NCBI GenBank assembly: GCA_947372575.1 | Contig: CANBUF010000023.1 | Coordinates: 1-11,973, forward strand | Direction: 5' to 3' | From: Alcaligenaceae bacterium | GTDB taxonomy: Bacteria; Pseudomonadota; Gammaproteobacteria; Burkholderiales; Burkholderiaceae | DNA: 11,973 nucleotides | Part shown: in pieces, positions 1 through 7,521 of the stretch | Layout: each line of letters begins with the position of its first letter | Numbering within the stretch: position 1 is the stretch's first letter | Position numbers and translations under genes: made by a program | The notes under the pieces: generated by a model | Told to the model about the DNA's origin: nothing | What the model saw: the letters and a program-made list of their open reading frames with translations, nothing else | Databases searched by the model: none

Positions 1-1
1 A

Positions 2-922
2 GGACATTTCGGGCGGGCCGGTGTGCTCGACATGATTGCCATCGTGGGCTACTACAGCATGATTGCAATGGTGCTCAACACCTCACAGATCCCCTTGCCT
101 GAAGGCACCGTGCCACCGCTTGCGCCATTGACGCCGGACTTCGTGACAAGCGACACCTCAGCCGCTGCCGCACGCTCACCCCTCACTCCTGCGCTGAATG
201 TGCCCGCATCGACGAACGTCAATACACCGCGGCATGCAAGCGGTCGTCCCTTGCGCGTGGGCCTCATGGTTCCGATCAACAACACCACCATGGAAAGTGA
301 AATGCTCGGCTGGTTGCCAGTGGGGTCGACCTGTCGCACGCTACGCATTCCACGCGGTCAAGGACTGCTGACCGAGGAAACCCTGCCAGCCTATCGCGAT
401 GCCGCCATTGCGCTTGCCCAACAATTCAACGAGACACCGCTCGATGTCATTGCGTACGGCTGCACCGCTGCAGGATTTATTCTCGGGCCTAAAGGCGACG
501 CTGAAATCGCCCAGAGCCTGGCACAGGTCACGGGACTGCCCGTCGTCACCACGGCACGCTCCATGATGCTGGCGCTCAAAGCACAAGGCGCCAACAACAT
601 TTCGCTGCTCACGCCCTATCAGGACGATGTGAACATTCGCTTGCGCGCCTTTTTACAGTCCGAGGATATTGAAGTTGGTCACTTTGACAGCTTTTATGCG
701 CCAGACGTCGTCGCATTGGGTCAGATTACAGAAAGCCAGGTTGCGGAGCGTGCCAAGACACTTTGCAAACCAGATGCTGATGCGATGTTCATTGCGTGCT
801 CGCAACTTCCCACGTTGAATGTGGTTGATGCCTTGAGCCAGAGCTGGGGCAAGCCGGTCCTGTCCTCCATTCAGGTCACGGCACAGCTTGCGATGGAGGC
901 GTTACAAATAGCTAAGGTCTGA
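2..922 (+). CDS. Fusion protein: carboxymuconolactone-decarboxylase-like C-terminus joined to a maleate isomerase / Asp-Glu racemase domain (5' end outside window)
   Basis: The reading frame is open to the left edge, so the protein is N-terminally truncated here; a GTG at 23 is only the first possible start inside the window. The first ~35 visible residues (FGRAG, MIAIVGYYSMIAMVLN, PLPEG) match the end of carboxymuconolactone decarboxylase-family proteins. A Pro/Ala/Ser/Thr-rich linker of about 45 residues follows. Counting from GTG 23, residues ~77-299 form an Asp/Glu racemase-fold domain: VGLMVPINNTTMESEM, then YGCTAAGF with Cys147, and IACSQLPTLNVV with Cys259. Both cysteines of the maleate isomerase/racemase pair are present, unlike arylmalonate decarboxylases, which keep one. 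Known family role: cysteine-based cis-trans isomerisation or racemisation of carboxylates in the cytoplasm. The fusion and the neighbouring IclR, receptor and aldolase genes suggest a step in ring-cleavage product catabolism. Substrate unknown. It converges on the iclR gene with 53 bp between. Confidence 0.82.
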   Translation, partial: GHFGRAGVLDMIAIVGYYSMIAMVLNTSQIPLPEGTVPPLAPLTPDFVTSDTSAAAARSPLTPALNVPASTNVNTPRHASGRPLRVGLMVPINNTTMESEMLGWLPVGSTCRTLRIPRGQGLLTEETLPAYRDAAIALAQQFNETPLDVIAYGCTAAGFILGPKGDAEIAQSLAQVTGLPVVTTARSMMLALKAQGANNISLLTPYQDDVNIRLRAFLQSEDIEVGHFDSFYAPDVVALGQITESQVAERAKTLCKPDADAMFIACSQLPTLNVVDALSQSWGKPVLSSIQVTAQLAMEALQIAKV

Positions 923-975
923 CTGATGAGTCGCTGAGGCACAACAGGGTGCTAGTCGAGCCCTTAAACGCCGCC

Positions 976-1755
976 TTAACCGAGCGCGCGCGCCGGGAGT
1001 GCAACGATGTCTTCGTTGGACGCAATCCTGGCGCTGGTTTCTTTGGCGGCCGCAATCACCAGCGGTGCATAGTCACAAAAGGCATCCACGCTGATGCTGG
1101 TGTTAGAGGCCACCAGCGCAAGGCTACCCAGCACCTCGCCTTCGCGGTTAAATAACGGCGCGCCAATAGAAATAATGCCTGCGTTGTAATCGCCGACGGT
1201 CAGCGAATACCCCAGCTGACGGATTTGCTTGAGTCCAGCTTTAAAGGCCTCCCAGTCATCTCCCAGCCCGACTTCGGCAATCGACTCCGCATGCCTGGCG
1301 TAGAGAATGCGCAACTGGTGCATGGGCAAATGCGCCAGAATACTTTTAGCCGAAGCGCCTGCCACCAGCGGTCTGCGTTGTCCGCGGCTAAACAGTCCAG
1401 CTGGCACATCGCGCCCTGGCGCCTGCTGCACGCACATGATTGAATCACTGAACAGGATGCAAAGCAGAGAACTGTGGCCCGTCTCGTACGTCAGACGCTG
1501 CGCCACGGGAGATCCAGCAATGTAGACAGGATCGCTTTCGCGCGACACCCGGTCGAGCTCCATGAGACGAGGGCCCAGCACGTACGAACCATTGGCCACC
1601 CGGGCAAGATAGCCAGAGGTGTGCAGCACCTTTAGATAGCGATAGCAGGTCGAGGCCGGTGCACCCAAATGCTGTATCAGATCCTCAGAAGACCATATCG
1701 GCTGCTCAGTCGTAAAGACGTTCAGCAAGCCCAGCATTTTTTCTAAACTACTCAT
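976..1755 (-). CDS. IclR-family transcriptional regulator
   Basis: A 259-residue protein, the usual IclR length. Residues ~1-62 form the winged helix-turn-helix (LEKMLGLLNVF, then APASTCYRYLKVLHTSGYLAR as recognition helix and wing). Residues ~75-250 form the GAF-like effector domain (SPVAQRLTYETGHSSLLCIL, ASAKSILAHLP, GYSLTVGDYNAGIISIGAPLF, LGSLALVA). Such regulators bind promoter DNA as dimers or tetramers and respond to a catabolic substrate. The gene is divergent from the Bug receptor-aldolase-amidohydrolase operon, so it most likely controls that operon and itself. The chosen ATG has a weak GGAT ribosome site about 10 nt upstream. That ribosome region coincides with one copy of a 12-bp repeat also found near mid-intergenic, which would fit autoregulation. 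The effector cannot be named from sequence. Confidence 0.93.
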   Translation of the reverse strand: MSSLEKMLGLLNVFTTEQPIWSSEDLIQHLGAPASTCYRYLKVLHTSGYLARVANGSYVLGPRLMELDRVSRESDPVYIAGSPVAQRLTYETGHSSLLCILFSDSIMCVQQAPGRDVPAGLFSRGQRRPLVAGASAKSILAHLPMHQLRILYARHAESIAEVGLGDDWEAFKAGLKQIRQLGYSLTVGDYNAGIISIGAPLFNREGEVLGSLALVASNTSISVDAFCDYAPLVIAAAKETSARIASNEDIVALPARALG

Positions 1756-1850
1756 ATTGTGCGATCCATCTTAAATCTTAATTAACTTTCCCATCATAGC
1801 CGCATGGATATCGACTGTGAATAGGAGCACAGCAGACCTATTGTGCGATC
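1755..1850. repeat. 12-bp direct repeat pair, candidate IclR operator
   Basis: TATTGTGCGATC occurs exactly at 1755-1766 and again at 1839-1850. The copies are 84 bp apart start to start, about eight helical turns. The first copy covers the ribosome-binding region up to the start codon of iclR; the second lies upstream of both -35 boxes. An inverted repeat AATAGG-N11-CCTATT (1820-1842) overlaps the second copy and the iclR -35 box. Face-matched sites on both sides of the iclR promoter would suit looping or autorepression by the divergent regulator. This is inference; the repeats themselves are seen. Confidence 0.5.
1793..1821 (-). promoter_or_regulatory. Sigma70-like promoter for the iclR gene
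   Basis: Read on the minus strand, TTCACA (1821-1816) and TATGAT (1798-1793) are separated by 17 bp; each is a 5/6 match to consensus. The predicted start near 1786 gives a leader of about 30 nt before the iclR ATG at 1755. Confidence 0.55.
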
Positions 1851-1887
1851 GGTTGTTGCAGCAAGTTATCAGTTTTTCTCATATTTA

Positions 1888-1915
1888 TAGACAAAGTAAC
1901 CATTAAAGTTAAAAT
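1888..1915 (+). promoter_or_regulatory. Sigma70-like promoter for the receptor-aldolase-amidohydrolase operon
   Basis: TAGACA (1888-1893) and TAAAAT (1910-1915) are separated by 16 bp in an AT-rich stretch, about 50 bp before the receptor ATG at 1969. A GGAGA ribosome site lies at 1957-1961. Confidence 0.45.
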
Positions 1916-1968
1916 ATGCAAAAAATCGGCCCCGTTTCGTATGCCGCATAAGCACTGGAGACATCCAA

Positions 1969-2949
1969 ATGATCCGTCACACACTCCGTACTGTCCTGTT
2001 CGCCTGCGCAAGCCTGCTCGGCGGGACCTCCACGGTTCATGCCCAGGCACCTGCGAACTGGCCGACCAAAGCCATTCGAGTGGTGGTCCCTTTTGCCCCC
2101 GGATCCTTCACGGATACCGCAGCACGTACTGTAGGTGCCGAGCTGACAGCGTTGCTGGGGCAACCCGTCGTTGTTGAAAACAAAGGTGGCGCTGGCAGCA
2201 CCCTGGGGACAGACATCGTTGCGAAGTCCGCCCCTGATGGCTACACCTTCTTAGTCACAGACAATTCTTTTGCCGTATCCGCAGCGCTCTACGAGAAGCT
2301 CCCCTATCAGCCTAAAGAAATCATGCAGGTTTCGTTGCTTGCGGATGCGCCTGCCGTCCTGGTGGGACGCCCGAACCTGCCGACCCGGACATTACAGGCA
2401 ACCATCGATGCAGCACGCGCACACCCCGGCGCCATGACTTTTGGTTCAGGCGGACAAGGCTCCTCTGCACAGCTCGCCATGGAAGCATTCCTTTTGCAAA
2501 ACAACGTCGAGATGGTGCATGTCCCCTTTAAAGGTATTTCGGCAGCAATGATTGACGTAGCAGCCGAACGGATCGACATTGCAATTGGTAGTGTCGGCTC
2601 GACCTCCGGCTACCTCAAGGACGGTCGCCTACTGGGACTCGCAGTAAGCGGCGACAAGCGCCAGGAGATATTCCCCGACATACCGACCTTTGCCGAGGCA
2701 GGTTTCCCCGATTATCAGATGCTGTACTGGTTCGGCATGATGGCGCCAGCAGGCACTCCGATGGCCATCATCACCCGCATGCAACAGGCGATCACAAAGG
2801 CCGTCACGGCTCAAAAAGTCAAAGACGTATTCGGTGGAGCTGGCGTGCGTCCGATCGCCACCAGCCCGGAGGCCTTTGCCACATTGGTTCAAAGTGAAAC
2901 CGCACTTTGGTCCAATGTAATCAAGCGCGCCAAGATCAAACAAGAATAA
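1969..2949 (+). CDS. Bug-family periplasmic solute receptor (tripartite tricarboxylate transporter type)
   Basis: A 326-residue secreted protein. Residues 1-25 are a Sec signal peptide (basic start, hydrophobic LFACASLLGG core, cleavage likely after VHA). The mature protein opens with the Bug signature WPTKAIRVVVPFAPG (30-45) and then NKGGAGSTLGTDIVAKSAPDGYT (71-93), the loops that hold a carboxylate ligand in this family. The usual glycine-rich PGGxxD is PGSFTD here. Further family landmarks are VPFKG, the ..GYLKDGRLLGLAVSG strand region, and FPDIPTFAEAGFP. Such receptors capture carboxylates and either feed TctAB-type permeases or act as sensors. No tctA/tctB-like membrane gene is in the window, so the permease must be encoded elsewhere. 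It is the first gene of the operon divergent from iclR and is followed by the aldolase after 76 bp. Confidence 0.95.
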   Translation: MIRHTLRTVLFACASLLGGTSTVHAQAPANWPTKAIRVVVPFAPGSFTDTAARTVGAELTALLGQPVVVENKGGAGSTLGTDIVAKSAPDGYTFLVTDNSFAVSAALYEKLPYQPKEIMQVSLLADAPAVLVGRPNLPTRTLQATIDAARAHPGAMTFGSGGQGSSAQLAMEAFLLQNNVEMVHVPFKGISAAMIDVAAERIDIAIGSVGSTSGYLKDGRLLGLAVSGDKRQEIFPDIPTFAEAGFPDYQMLYWFGMMAPAGTPMAIITRMQQAITKAVTAQKVKDVFGGAGVRPIATSPEAFATLVQSETALWSNVIKRAKIKQE

Positions 2950-3025
2950 AAATGTTCGTCACAACAAACTAGTACGTAAACAATACCGCAAACAACAATA
3001 GAAACAAAAACAAACAGGAAGTCGC
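2950..3025 (+). other. A/C-rich leader between receptor and aldolase genes
   Basis: The 76-bp gap is very poor in G and rich in AAC/CAA steps, so it should be unstructured as RNA. It ends in AGGAA (3016-3020), a good ribosome site 5 nt before the aldolase ATG. No terminator hairpin is seen, which fits cotranscription with the receptor. Confidence 0.4.
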
Positions 3026-3817
3026 ATGGAAAATAATCTTAAGAACCGTCTCGCCGCCGATGAAGTATCGCTGTGCATGGGCTTGCGCCAATCGCGCACC
3101 GTCGATATCGGACCGCTCGTAGGCGCAGCCGGCTTTGACTGCCTGTATGTTGACATGGAGCACAGCCCGATCGGGTTTGAAGCCACCTCGGCAATCTGCA
3201 TCACGGCTGTAACCTATGGCGTCACGCCTCTCGTGCGCGTCCCCGGCCACCTCGGTCAGGATATTTCACGCGCGCTCGATGGTGGCGCACAAGGCGTGAT
3301 CTTGCCGCACGTCAATACGCCCGAGCAAGCGCGCGATATCGTGTCGTACGCCAAGTATCCACCCCTGGGGCATCGCTCCGTCATGGGCGCAGGTCCAGCC
3401 ACCGCCTACAAAGCCATGCCACTTGCCAAGGTCAACGAAGCTGGCAATGCCGACACCATGGTCATCATCATGCTCGAGACACCCGAAGGCATCGCCAACG
3501 CAGAAGCGATTGCCGCCGTACCCGGTGTCGACATGTTGCTGATCGGTTCAAACGACTTGTGCACAGAGATGGGCATCCCTGGCCAGATCCGCCACCCAAG
3601 GTTATTCGAGGCCTACCAGACCGTCGCCCGCGCCTGTAAAAAACATGGCGTCGCACTCGGCGTGGGTGGAATTCGTGGAGACGCGGAGTTGCAAACACAA
3701 CTCATTGAACTGGGCGCACGCTTTCTGATCGCAGGCAGCGACACGACATACCTGGCTGCAGCAGCAGGTAAAGATGCTGCAGCACTGCGTGAACTGATCG
3801 CCGGCATGAAGAAATAA
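3026..3817 (+). CDS. HpaI/HpcH-family class II aldolase (2-oxo-acid aldolase / citrate-lyase-like)
   Basis: A 263-residue TIM-barrel enzyme of usual family length. All landmarks of metal-dependent pyruvate aldolases of the HpaI type are visible: VDMEHSP with His46 (base), LVRVPG with Arg71 (pyruvate binding), GVILPHVNT (90-98), MLETPEG with Glu151 and LIGSNDL with Asp177 (the two metal ligands), and the late GVGGI. The family cleaves 4-hydroxy-2-oxo-acids to pyruvate (or another oxoacid) and an aldehyde in the cytoplasm using Mg2+, Mn2+ or Co2+. AGGAA 5 nt upstream supports the ATG. It lies between the receptor and a LigI-like hydrolase, so it probably performs the terminal carbon-carbon cleavage of the pathway. 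The exact substrate cannot be read from sequence; trans-2-dehydro-3-deoxy-type sugar acid aldolases are in the same family. Confidence 0.92.
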   Translation: MENNLKNRLAADEVSLCMGLRQSRTVDIGPLVGAAGFDCLYVDMEHSPIGFEATSAICITAVTYGVTPLVRVPGHLGQDISRALDGGAQGVILPHVNTPEQARDIVSYAKYPPLGHRSVMGAGPATAYKAMPLAKVNEAGNADTMVIIMLETPEGIANAEAIAAVPGVDMLLIGSNDLCTEMGIPGQIRHPRLFEAYQTVARACKKHGVALGVGGIRGDAELQTQLIELGARFLIAGSDTTYLAAAAGKDAAALRELIAGMKK

Positions 3818-3894
3818 TCCAGACATCTCTATTGCTCAAACCCAATCATTCAACTGCATACCGTGCAGAGACCCACTACAGACGGAGCACTATC

Positions 3895-4761
3895 TTGTCA
3901 TTTGATTTAAACGAAAAAGTTGCGTTCAAAGCCCCTGCCAACGCCTGTGACGCACACTTCCACGTCTTTGGCCCCGCCGACAAATATCCATACGGCTCAG
4001 ATAGCCTGCGCTACGCCCCGCCATTGGCCCCACTGTCTGAATACCTGCAACTGGCTAAACACCTCGGACTGACACGCTACGTATTCGTGCAGCCAAGCGC
4101 CTATGGCCTGGATAACAGCTGCATGCTCGACGCCATGAAAGAAGTCGGCATCGAACACTGCCGTGGCATTGTTGATATTGATGAAAACGCGCCAGACTCC
4201 ATGCTGGCAGAGATGGACAAGATCGGTGTGCGTGGTGTGCGCATCAATTACAGCCCGATCCATCCGTTTGAACCAGGCCTGGGCCAGAAGATGACGCCAC
4301 GCATTGAGCGCATCGCCGCACGCTGCAAAGAACTGGGCTGGCATCTGGACTTTTTGTTACCTGGCTGGCTGACCACCGAACTGATTCCCATGATGAAAAA
4401 ACTGCAGGTGCCTTTTTCGATGGCACACATGGGCATGAACCTGGCCAAAGATGGCGTGCAAGCACCCGGCTTTCAAGCACTACTGGATCGGGTGAATCAT
4501 GGCAACCGCATGGCATATGTGAAGCTGACCGGGATCTACCGAATGTCCAAGGTGCCTGGCTTTACGGATGCAGACGCATTGGCGCAGGCCCTCATGCAAA
4601 CCGCGCCTGATCGTCTGATCTGGGGGAGCGATTATCCTCACCTCTCCTTTGGTGAGAACAGCTCCGTTGAGTTATTCAACCTGCTCGCCCGCTGGACCAG
4701 CGACGAGAGCGTACGCGAACTAATCCTGACGAAAAACCCTGAAAGACTGTTTGGGTTTTAA
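3895..4761 (+). CDS. Amidohydrolase_2 family hydrolase, 2-pyrone-4,6-dicarboxylate lactonase-like
   Basis: I place the start at TTG 3895: GGAG (3884-3887) lies 7 nt upstream, and the 288-residue product has the normal length. The reading frame continues upstream to a TTG at 3832, but that has no ribosome site and adds a non-conserved 21-residue tail. Residues 18-24 (CDAHFHV) give the HxH pair His21/His23. AHMGMN gives His178 at the end of a strand, and WGSDYPH gives the catalytic Asp246. The spacing closely follows LigI, the 2-pyrone-4,6-dicarboxylate lactonase of the protocatechuate 4,5-cleavage route, which works without a bound metal (known from LigI). The role here is probably hydrolysis of a lactone, or decarboxylation-type chemistry on a related acid. 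It is the last gene of the operon, 77 bp after the aldolase stop; the substrate remains open. Confidence 0.9.
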   Translation: MSFDLNEKVAFKAPANACDAHFHVFGPADKYPYGSDSLRYAPPLAPLSEYLQLAKHLGLTRYVFVQPSAYGLDNSCMLDAMKEVGIEHCRGIVDIDENAPDSMLAEMDKIGVRGVRINYSPIHPFEPGLGQKMTPRIERIAARCKELGWHLDFLLPGWLTTELIPMMKKLQVPFSMAHMGMNLAKDGVQAPGFQALLDRVNHGNRMAYVKLTGIYRMSKVPGFTDADALAQALMQTAPDRLIWGSDYPHLSFGENSSVELFNLLARWTSDESVRELILTKNPERLFGF

Positions 4762-4822
4762 GTCAGGCAATCCATGCGTTGTTTAACTGTTTAACCAGCA
4801 TGCAGGCTGTTGGGATACCGCG

Positions 4823-6172
4823 TCATCCTTCTGCTTGAATGCGAAGTAAAGCTTGAACGAGTTCAGTAAATTGCGGGCGTTGCTTGACCTCCTTGGTCAG
4901 GCAACGATCCCGTAAATCTTCAAGCGCTTGCCTGACAGATTCAGAGTGATCATTCGCCGCATCAGACCTCTCAAGCAACTCTTCAAGTAAACAGCCAAAG
5001 GCTCTCACTTCGATTTGTTCGAGTGCGGATGCATGATGCGTCATCGCTTCTTTTGTAACAAAGCACGCTGCACCAAAATCCCCAAGCAGGGCATGGCCAG
5101 CAGAGCCCACCAGAATATTGTGCGCATAAAAATCACCATGCATGATGCCGTTTGCGTGCAGCTGCTGCGCCACACTTGCCATATCGTGAGCGATGCGGAC
5201 GGCTTGCGATAAGGTCAAACGCATATCCGGGGCATACACATCCCGCGTACAGGATTCCAGACTAGGGGGACCTGCGAGGTTGCGATAGCTGCTATCGACA
5301 AGCGACATCACCAGACCCGAAGCACCTTCAGGATGTGCATCAATCTTGCCACGCACAGCAATCAAATTAGGGTGCTCGCCTGCGCGCATACAGGCTGCCA
5401 TTTCGCTATAAGGCAGTCCATCACTTGTTAATGCGCCCTTAAATAATTTGACAGCGATGCGTTGCGATTGGGATTGGGATTGCGCCTCACCAACCCACGC
5501 CGCCTGATAGATCACGCCCGAGGCGCCCTCACCTAACTTGTGTTGTAACTGCAAGGTCTTCCACGACACGACTTCTACGGGCGTGTCCACGAGCGCGTGC
5601 GCCTCGCTCTGCGCACAGAATGGATTACCCGAATAACTCAACCACGATAATTTAGGCAGCTGGAGCAACCACTCTGGCAAGGTCTCAAACTGATTCGCAG
5701 CGATCCGCAACAACTCCAGATTCGTGCATGCCGCCATTTCATCAGGCAAGTTTTTTAAACGATTACCCGCCACCATCAACTTTTGCAGGCGTGGCCTGCG
5801 GCCAAGTTCCGCAGGTAACTCTTCAATTTTGTTACCCGTCAAAATCAGCCATCTGAGCTGAGGAGGCAGCGAGGCTGCCGACACCTTGGTGATCAGATTG
5901 TTTCTAAACCCCACCATGCTCAGGTTCTCACACCGTCCCAGCACCTCAGGCAACTCAACAAACGGATTGTCCGAACAAAAGAGCACGCGCAGCTTATGCA
6001 AACGAGACAGATCATCCGGCAGCGTTGAAAACTGATTACCCGAGATATCCAGTATCTCTAGCGTATCGGCCAACGCAAAAATTTCGCGAGGGAATTCCGT
6101 CAGTCCCAGGGACAGGTTCAGTCTTGTCGCGTGCGTCAATTTGCCGGCACGTAATTGTTCGAGGCTATTCAT
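4823..6172 (-). CDS. Leucine-rich-repeat protein with a C-terminal Ser/Thr-type protein kinase domain
   Basis: I take ATG 6172 (449 residues, MNSLEQLRAGKL); a TTG at 6241 would add 23 residues of unrelated character, and neither start has a clear ribosome site. Residues ~14-185 hold about seven LRRs of the bacterial LP-x-x-L kind (LDISGNQFSTLPDDL, LILTGNKIEELPAEL and so on). Residues ~204-445 form a kinase: glycine loop GEGASG (214-219), Lys242 in IAVKLFK, a likely helix-C Glu257, catalytic HGD with Asp347 and Asn352 (HGDFYAHN), and DFG at 365-367. All catalytic residues are intact, so it should be active; HGD replaces the usual HRD. It is cytoplasmic, with no signal peptide or membrane segment. 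Similar LRR-kinases occur in proteobacteria, but their targets are unknown to me. It is divergent from rfbB. Confidence 0.92.
   Translation of the reverse strand: MNSLEQLRAGKLTHATRLNLSLGLTEFPREIFALADTLEILDISGNQFSTLPDDLSRLHKLRVLFCSDNPFVELPEVLGRCENLSMVGFRNNLITKVSAASLPPQLRWLILTGNKIEELPAELGRRPRLQKLMVAGNRLKNLPDEMAACTNLELLRIAANQFETLPEWLLQLPKLSWLSYSGNPFCAQSEAHALVDTPVEVVSWKTLQLQHKLGEGASGVIYQAAWVGEAQSQSQSQRIAVKLFKGALTSDGLPYSEMAACMRAGEHPNLIAVRGKIDAHPEGASGLVMSLVDSSYRNLAGPPSLESCTRDVYAPDMRLTLSQAVRIAHDMASVAQQLHANGIMHGDFYAHNILVGSAGHALLGDFGAACFVTKEAMTHHASALEQIEVRAFGCLLEELLERSDAANDHSESVRQALEDLRDRCLTKEVKQRPQFTELVQALLRIQAEG
5466..5482 (-). repeat. Hexanucleotide tandem repeat inside the kinase domain
   Basis: On the plus strand GATTGG occurs twice and then GATTG (2.8 units). 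On the coding strand it encodes a QSQSQSQ run between the glycine loop and the catalytic lysine strand. Gain or loss of a 6-bp unit would keep the frame and only lengthen or shorten a surface loop. Confidence 0.6.
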
Positions 6173-6312
6173 AGGGCACAAGCTTAACAAATGCACGTGA
6201 GCGTGCCTTTCATCACTATTTTGATCAACCTCATCGCGCAATATTCTGTTCTTTATTACGAGTAAACTTTACCTTACCCCGTAAATTCACCCCTCTTCTT
6301 TGAGCTCAGAGC
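6173..6312. promoter_or_regulatory. Divergent intergenic region between LRR-kinase gene and rfbB
   Basis: These 140 bp must hold promoters for both genes, but I see no pair of boxes close to consensus; TTGATC (6221) with TATTCT (6242) at 15-bp spacing is the best plus-strand candidate. A small hairpin GCACG-TGAG-CGTGC (6193-6206) lies 21-34 bp before the kinase start and would be in its leader RNA. The rfbB side is pyrimidine-rich with only CAGAG near the ATG. Confidence 0.3.
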
Positions 6313-7368
6313 ATGATTCTTGTCACTGGCTGCGCCGGCTTTATCGGCAGTAACTTTGTTCACACTTGGCTCGCGCAACACGACGAACCAATCGTCAACC
6401 TCGACAAGCTCACCTATGCAGGCAATCTGGATAACCTCACCTCGCTCGCCCACGACAAGCGTCACATTTTTGTTCAAGGCGATATCGGTGATCGCGCGCG
6501 CGTCTCTACACTGCTCGCCGAACACAAGCCCCGCGCAGTCCTGAATTTTGCAGCCGAGTCCCATGTAGACAGATCGATTCTGGGGCCTGGCGACTTTATC
6601 CAGACCAACGTCGTCGGCACCTTTAATTTGCTTGAAGCAGTCCGCGCTTACTGGTCTGAGCTCCCCGAGACTGAGCGGGCCTCTTTCCGGTTCCTGCATG
6701 TCTCGACTGACGAGGTCTATGGCGCGCTCGCCCCCTCGGATCCACCCTTTACGGAGACTAAAGCATTCGAGCCTAACAGTCCCTATGCGGCTAGCAAAGC
6801 TTCCTCAGACCATCTTGTGCGCGCATGGCATCACACCTATGGCCTCCCGGTGCTGACCACCAATTGCAGCAACAACTATGGCCCCTATCATTTCCCCGAA
6901 AAGCTGATCCCGCTCGTCATCCTCAATGCCCTGAATGGCAAAGCCTTGCCGATTTATGGCGATGGGCAACAGGTCCGTGACTGGTTGTTTGTAGAAGACC
7001 ACTGCCGCGCGATTGCTCGCGTGCTCGAGGCCGGCCAGGTTGGCGAGACCTACAACATCGGCGGCTGGAACGAAATGGCCAACATCGAGGTCGTCAAAAT
7101 TATCTGTCAGCGACTCGATGCGCTACGCCCTCGCGCAGATGGTAAAAAATATGCCGAACAAATTACCTATGTCACAGACCGCCCCGGCCACGATCGTCGC
7201 TATGCGATCGATGCGCGCAAGATCGAACTAGACCTGGGCTGGAAGCCTCAAGAAACCTTTGAATCAGGCATTGCCAAAACTATTCAATGGTATCTGGACC
7301 ACCCCAAGTGGGTCGAAGGCGTGACAAGTGGCGAATACAGAAAATGGATTGGAAAACAATACGGGTGA
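6313..7368 (+). CDS. rfbB: dTDP-glucose 4,6-dehydratase
   Basis: A 351-residue short-chain dehydrogenase, normal length for RfbB/RmlB. It converts dTDP-glucose to dTDP-4-keto-6-deoxyglucose with bound NAD, the second step towards dTDP-rhamnose and other deoxysugars for O-antigen or exopolysaccharide. NAD-binding GCAGFIG is at 6-12 and the acidic residue Asp31 in NLDKLTYAG follows. The catalytic STDEVYG is at 131-137 (Thr132, Asp133, Glu134), and YAASK supplies Tyr158 and Lys162. [15 protein letters not shown] and the late [11 protein letters not shown] are also diagnostic. The usual partners rfbD, rfbA and rfbC are not next to it; downstream come a toxin-antitoxin pair and an opposite-strand flippase. 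The other steps may therefore be encoded elsewhere. The ATG is preceded by a poor ribosome site. Confidence 0.96.
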   Translation: MILVTGCAGFIGSNFVHTWLAQHDEPIVNLDKLTYAGNLDNLTSLAHDKRHIFVQGDIGDRARVSTLLAEHKPRAVLNFAAESHVDRSILGPGDFIQTNVVGTFNLLEAVRAYWSELPETERASFRFLHVSTDEVYGALAPSDPPFTETKAFEPNSPYAASKASSDHLVRAWHHTYGLPVLTTNCSNNYGPYHFPEKLIPLVILNALNGKALPIYGDGQQVRDWLFVEDHCRAIARVLEAGQVGETYNIGGWNEMANIEVVKIICQRLDALRPRADGKKYAEQITYVTDRPGHDRRYAIDARKIELDLGWKPQETFESGIAKTIQWYLDHPKWVEGVTSGEYRKWIGKQYG

Positions 7369-7387
7369 ATTACAACTGGATACATTT

Positions 7388-7413
7388 GTTTCATTTATTG
7401 AAATTTGATTTTT
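7388..7413 (+). terminator. Weak AT-rich terminator-like hairpin after rfbB
   Basis: TTTCA (7389-7393) and TGAAA (7399-7403) can pair across a 5-nt loop, followed by ATTTGATTTTT. The stem is short and has only one G-C pair, so termination would be weak. It stands 20 bp after the rfbB stop, the expected position. Confidence 0.25.
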
Positions 7414-7456
7414 GACCGGCTACTCTAAACTTCATCTCTGGCTAATGTTTTTATCT

Positions 7457-7470
7457 TCTCAGCGCTGAGA
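7457..7470. promoter_or_regulatory. Perfect 14-bp palindrome upstream of hicB, candidate operator
   Basis: TCTCAGCGCTGAGA reads the same on both strands and lies 51 bp before the hicB ATG, inside AT-rich sequence. Toxin-antitoxin complexes commonly repress their own promoter at such sites, so it is a plausible HicB or HicAB operator. Binding is inferred. Confidence 0.4.
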
Positions 7471-7521
7471 TGTATTATTTTTTCGTTATCGCGTCCATCT
7501 GTATCCACGCTGGAGAAGTCA

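Noticed and set aside
923..975. Terminator between the convergent fusion gene and iclR
   Set aside because: No stem followed by a T-run is visible in this 53-bp gap.
4762..4822. Bidirectional terminator between the convergent amidohydrolase and LRR-kinase genes
   Set aside because: CCAGC and GCTG-TTGG can pair only with a bulge, and there is no T-run on either side.
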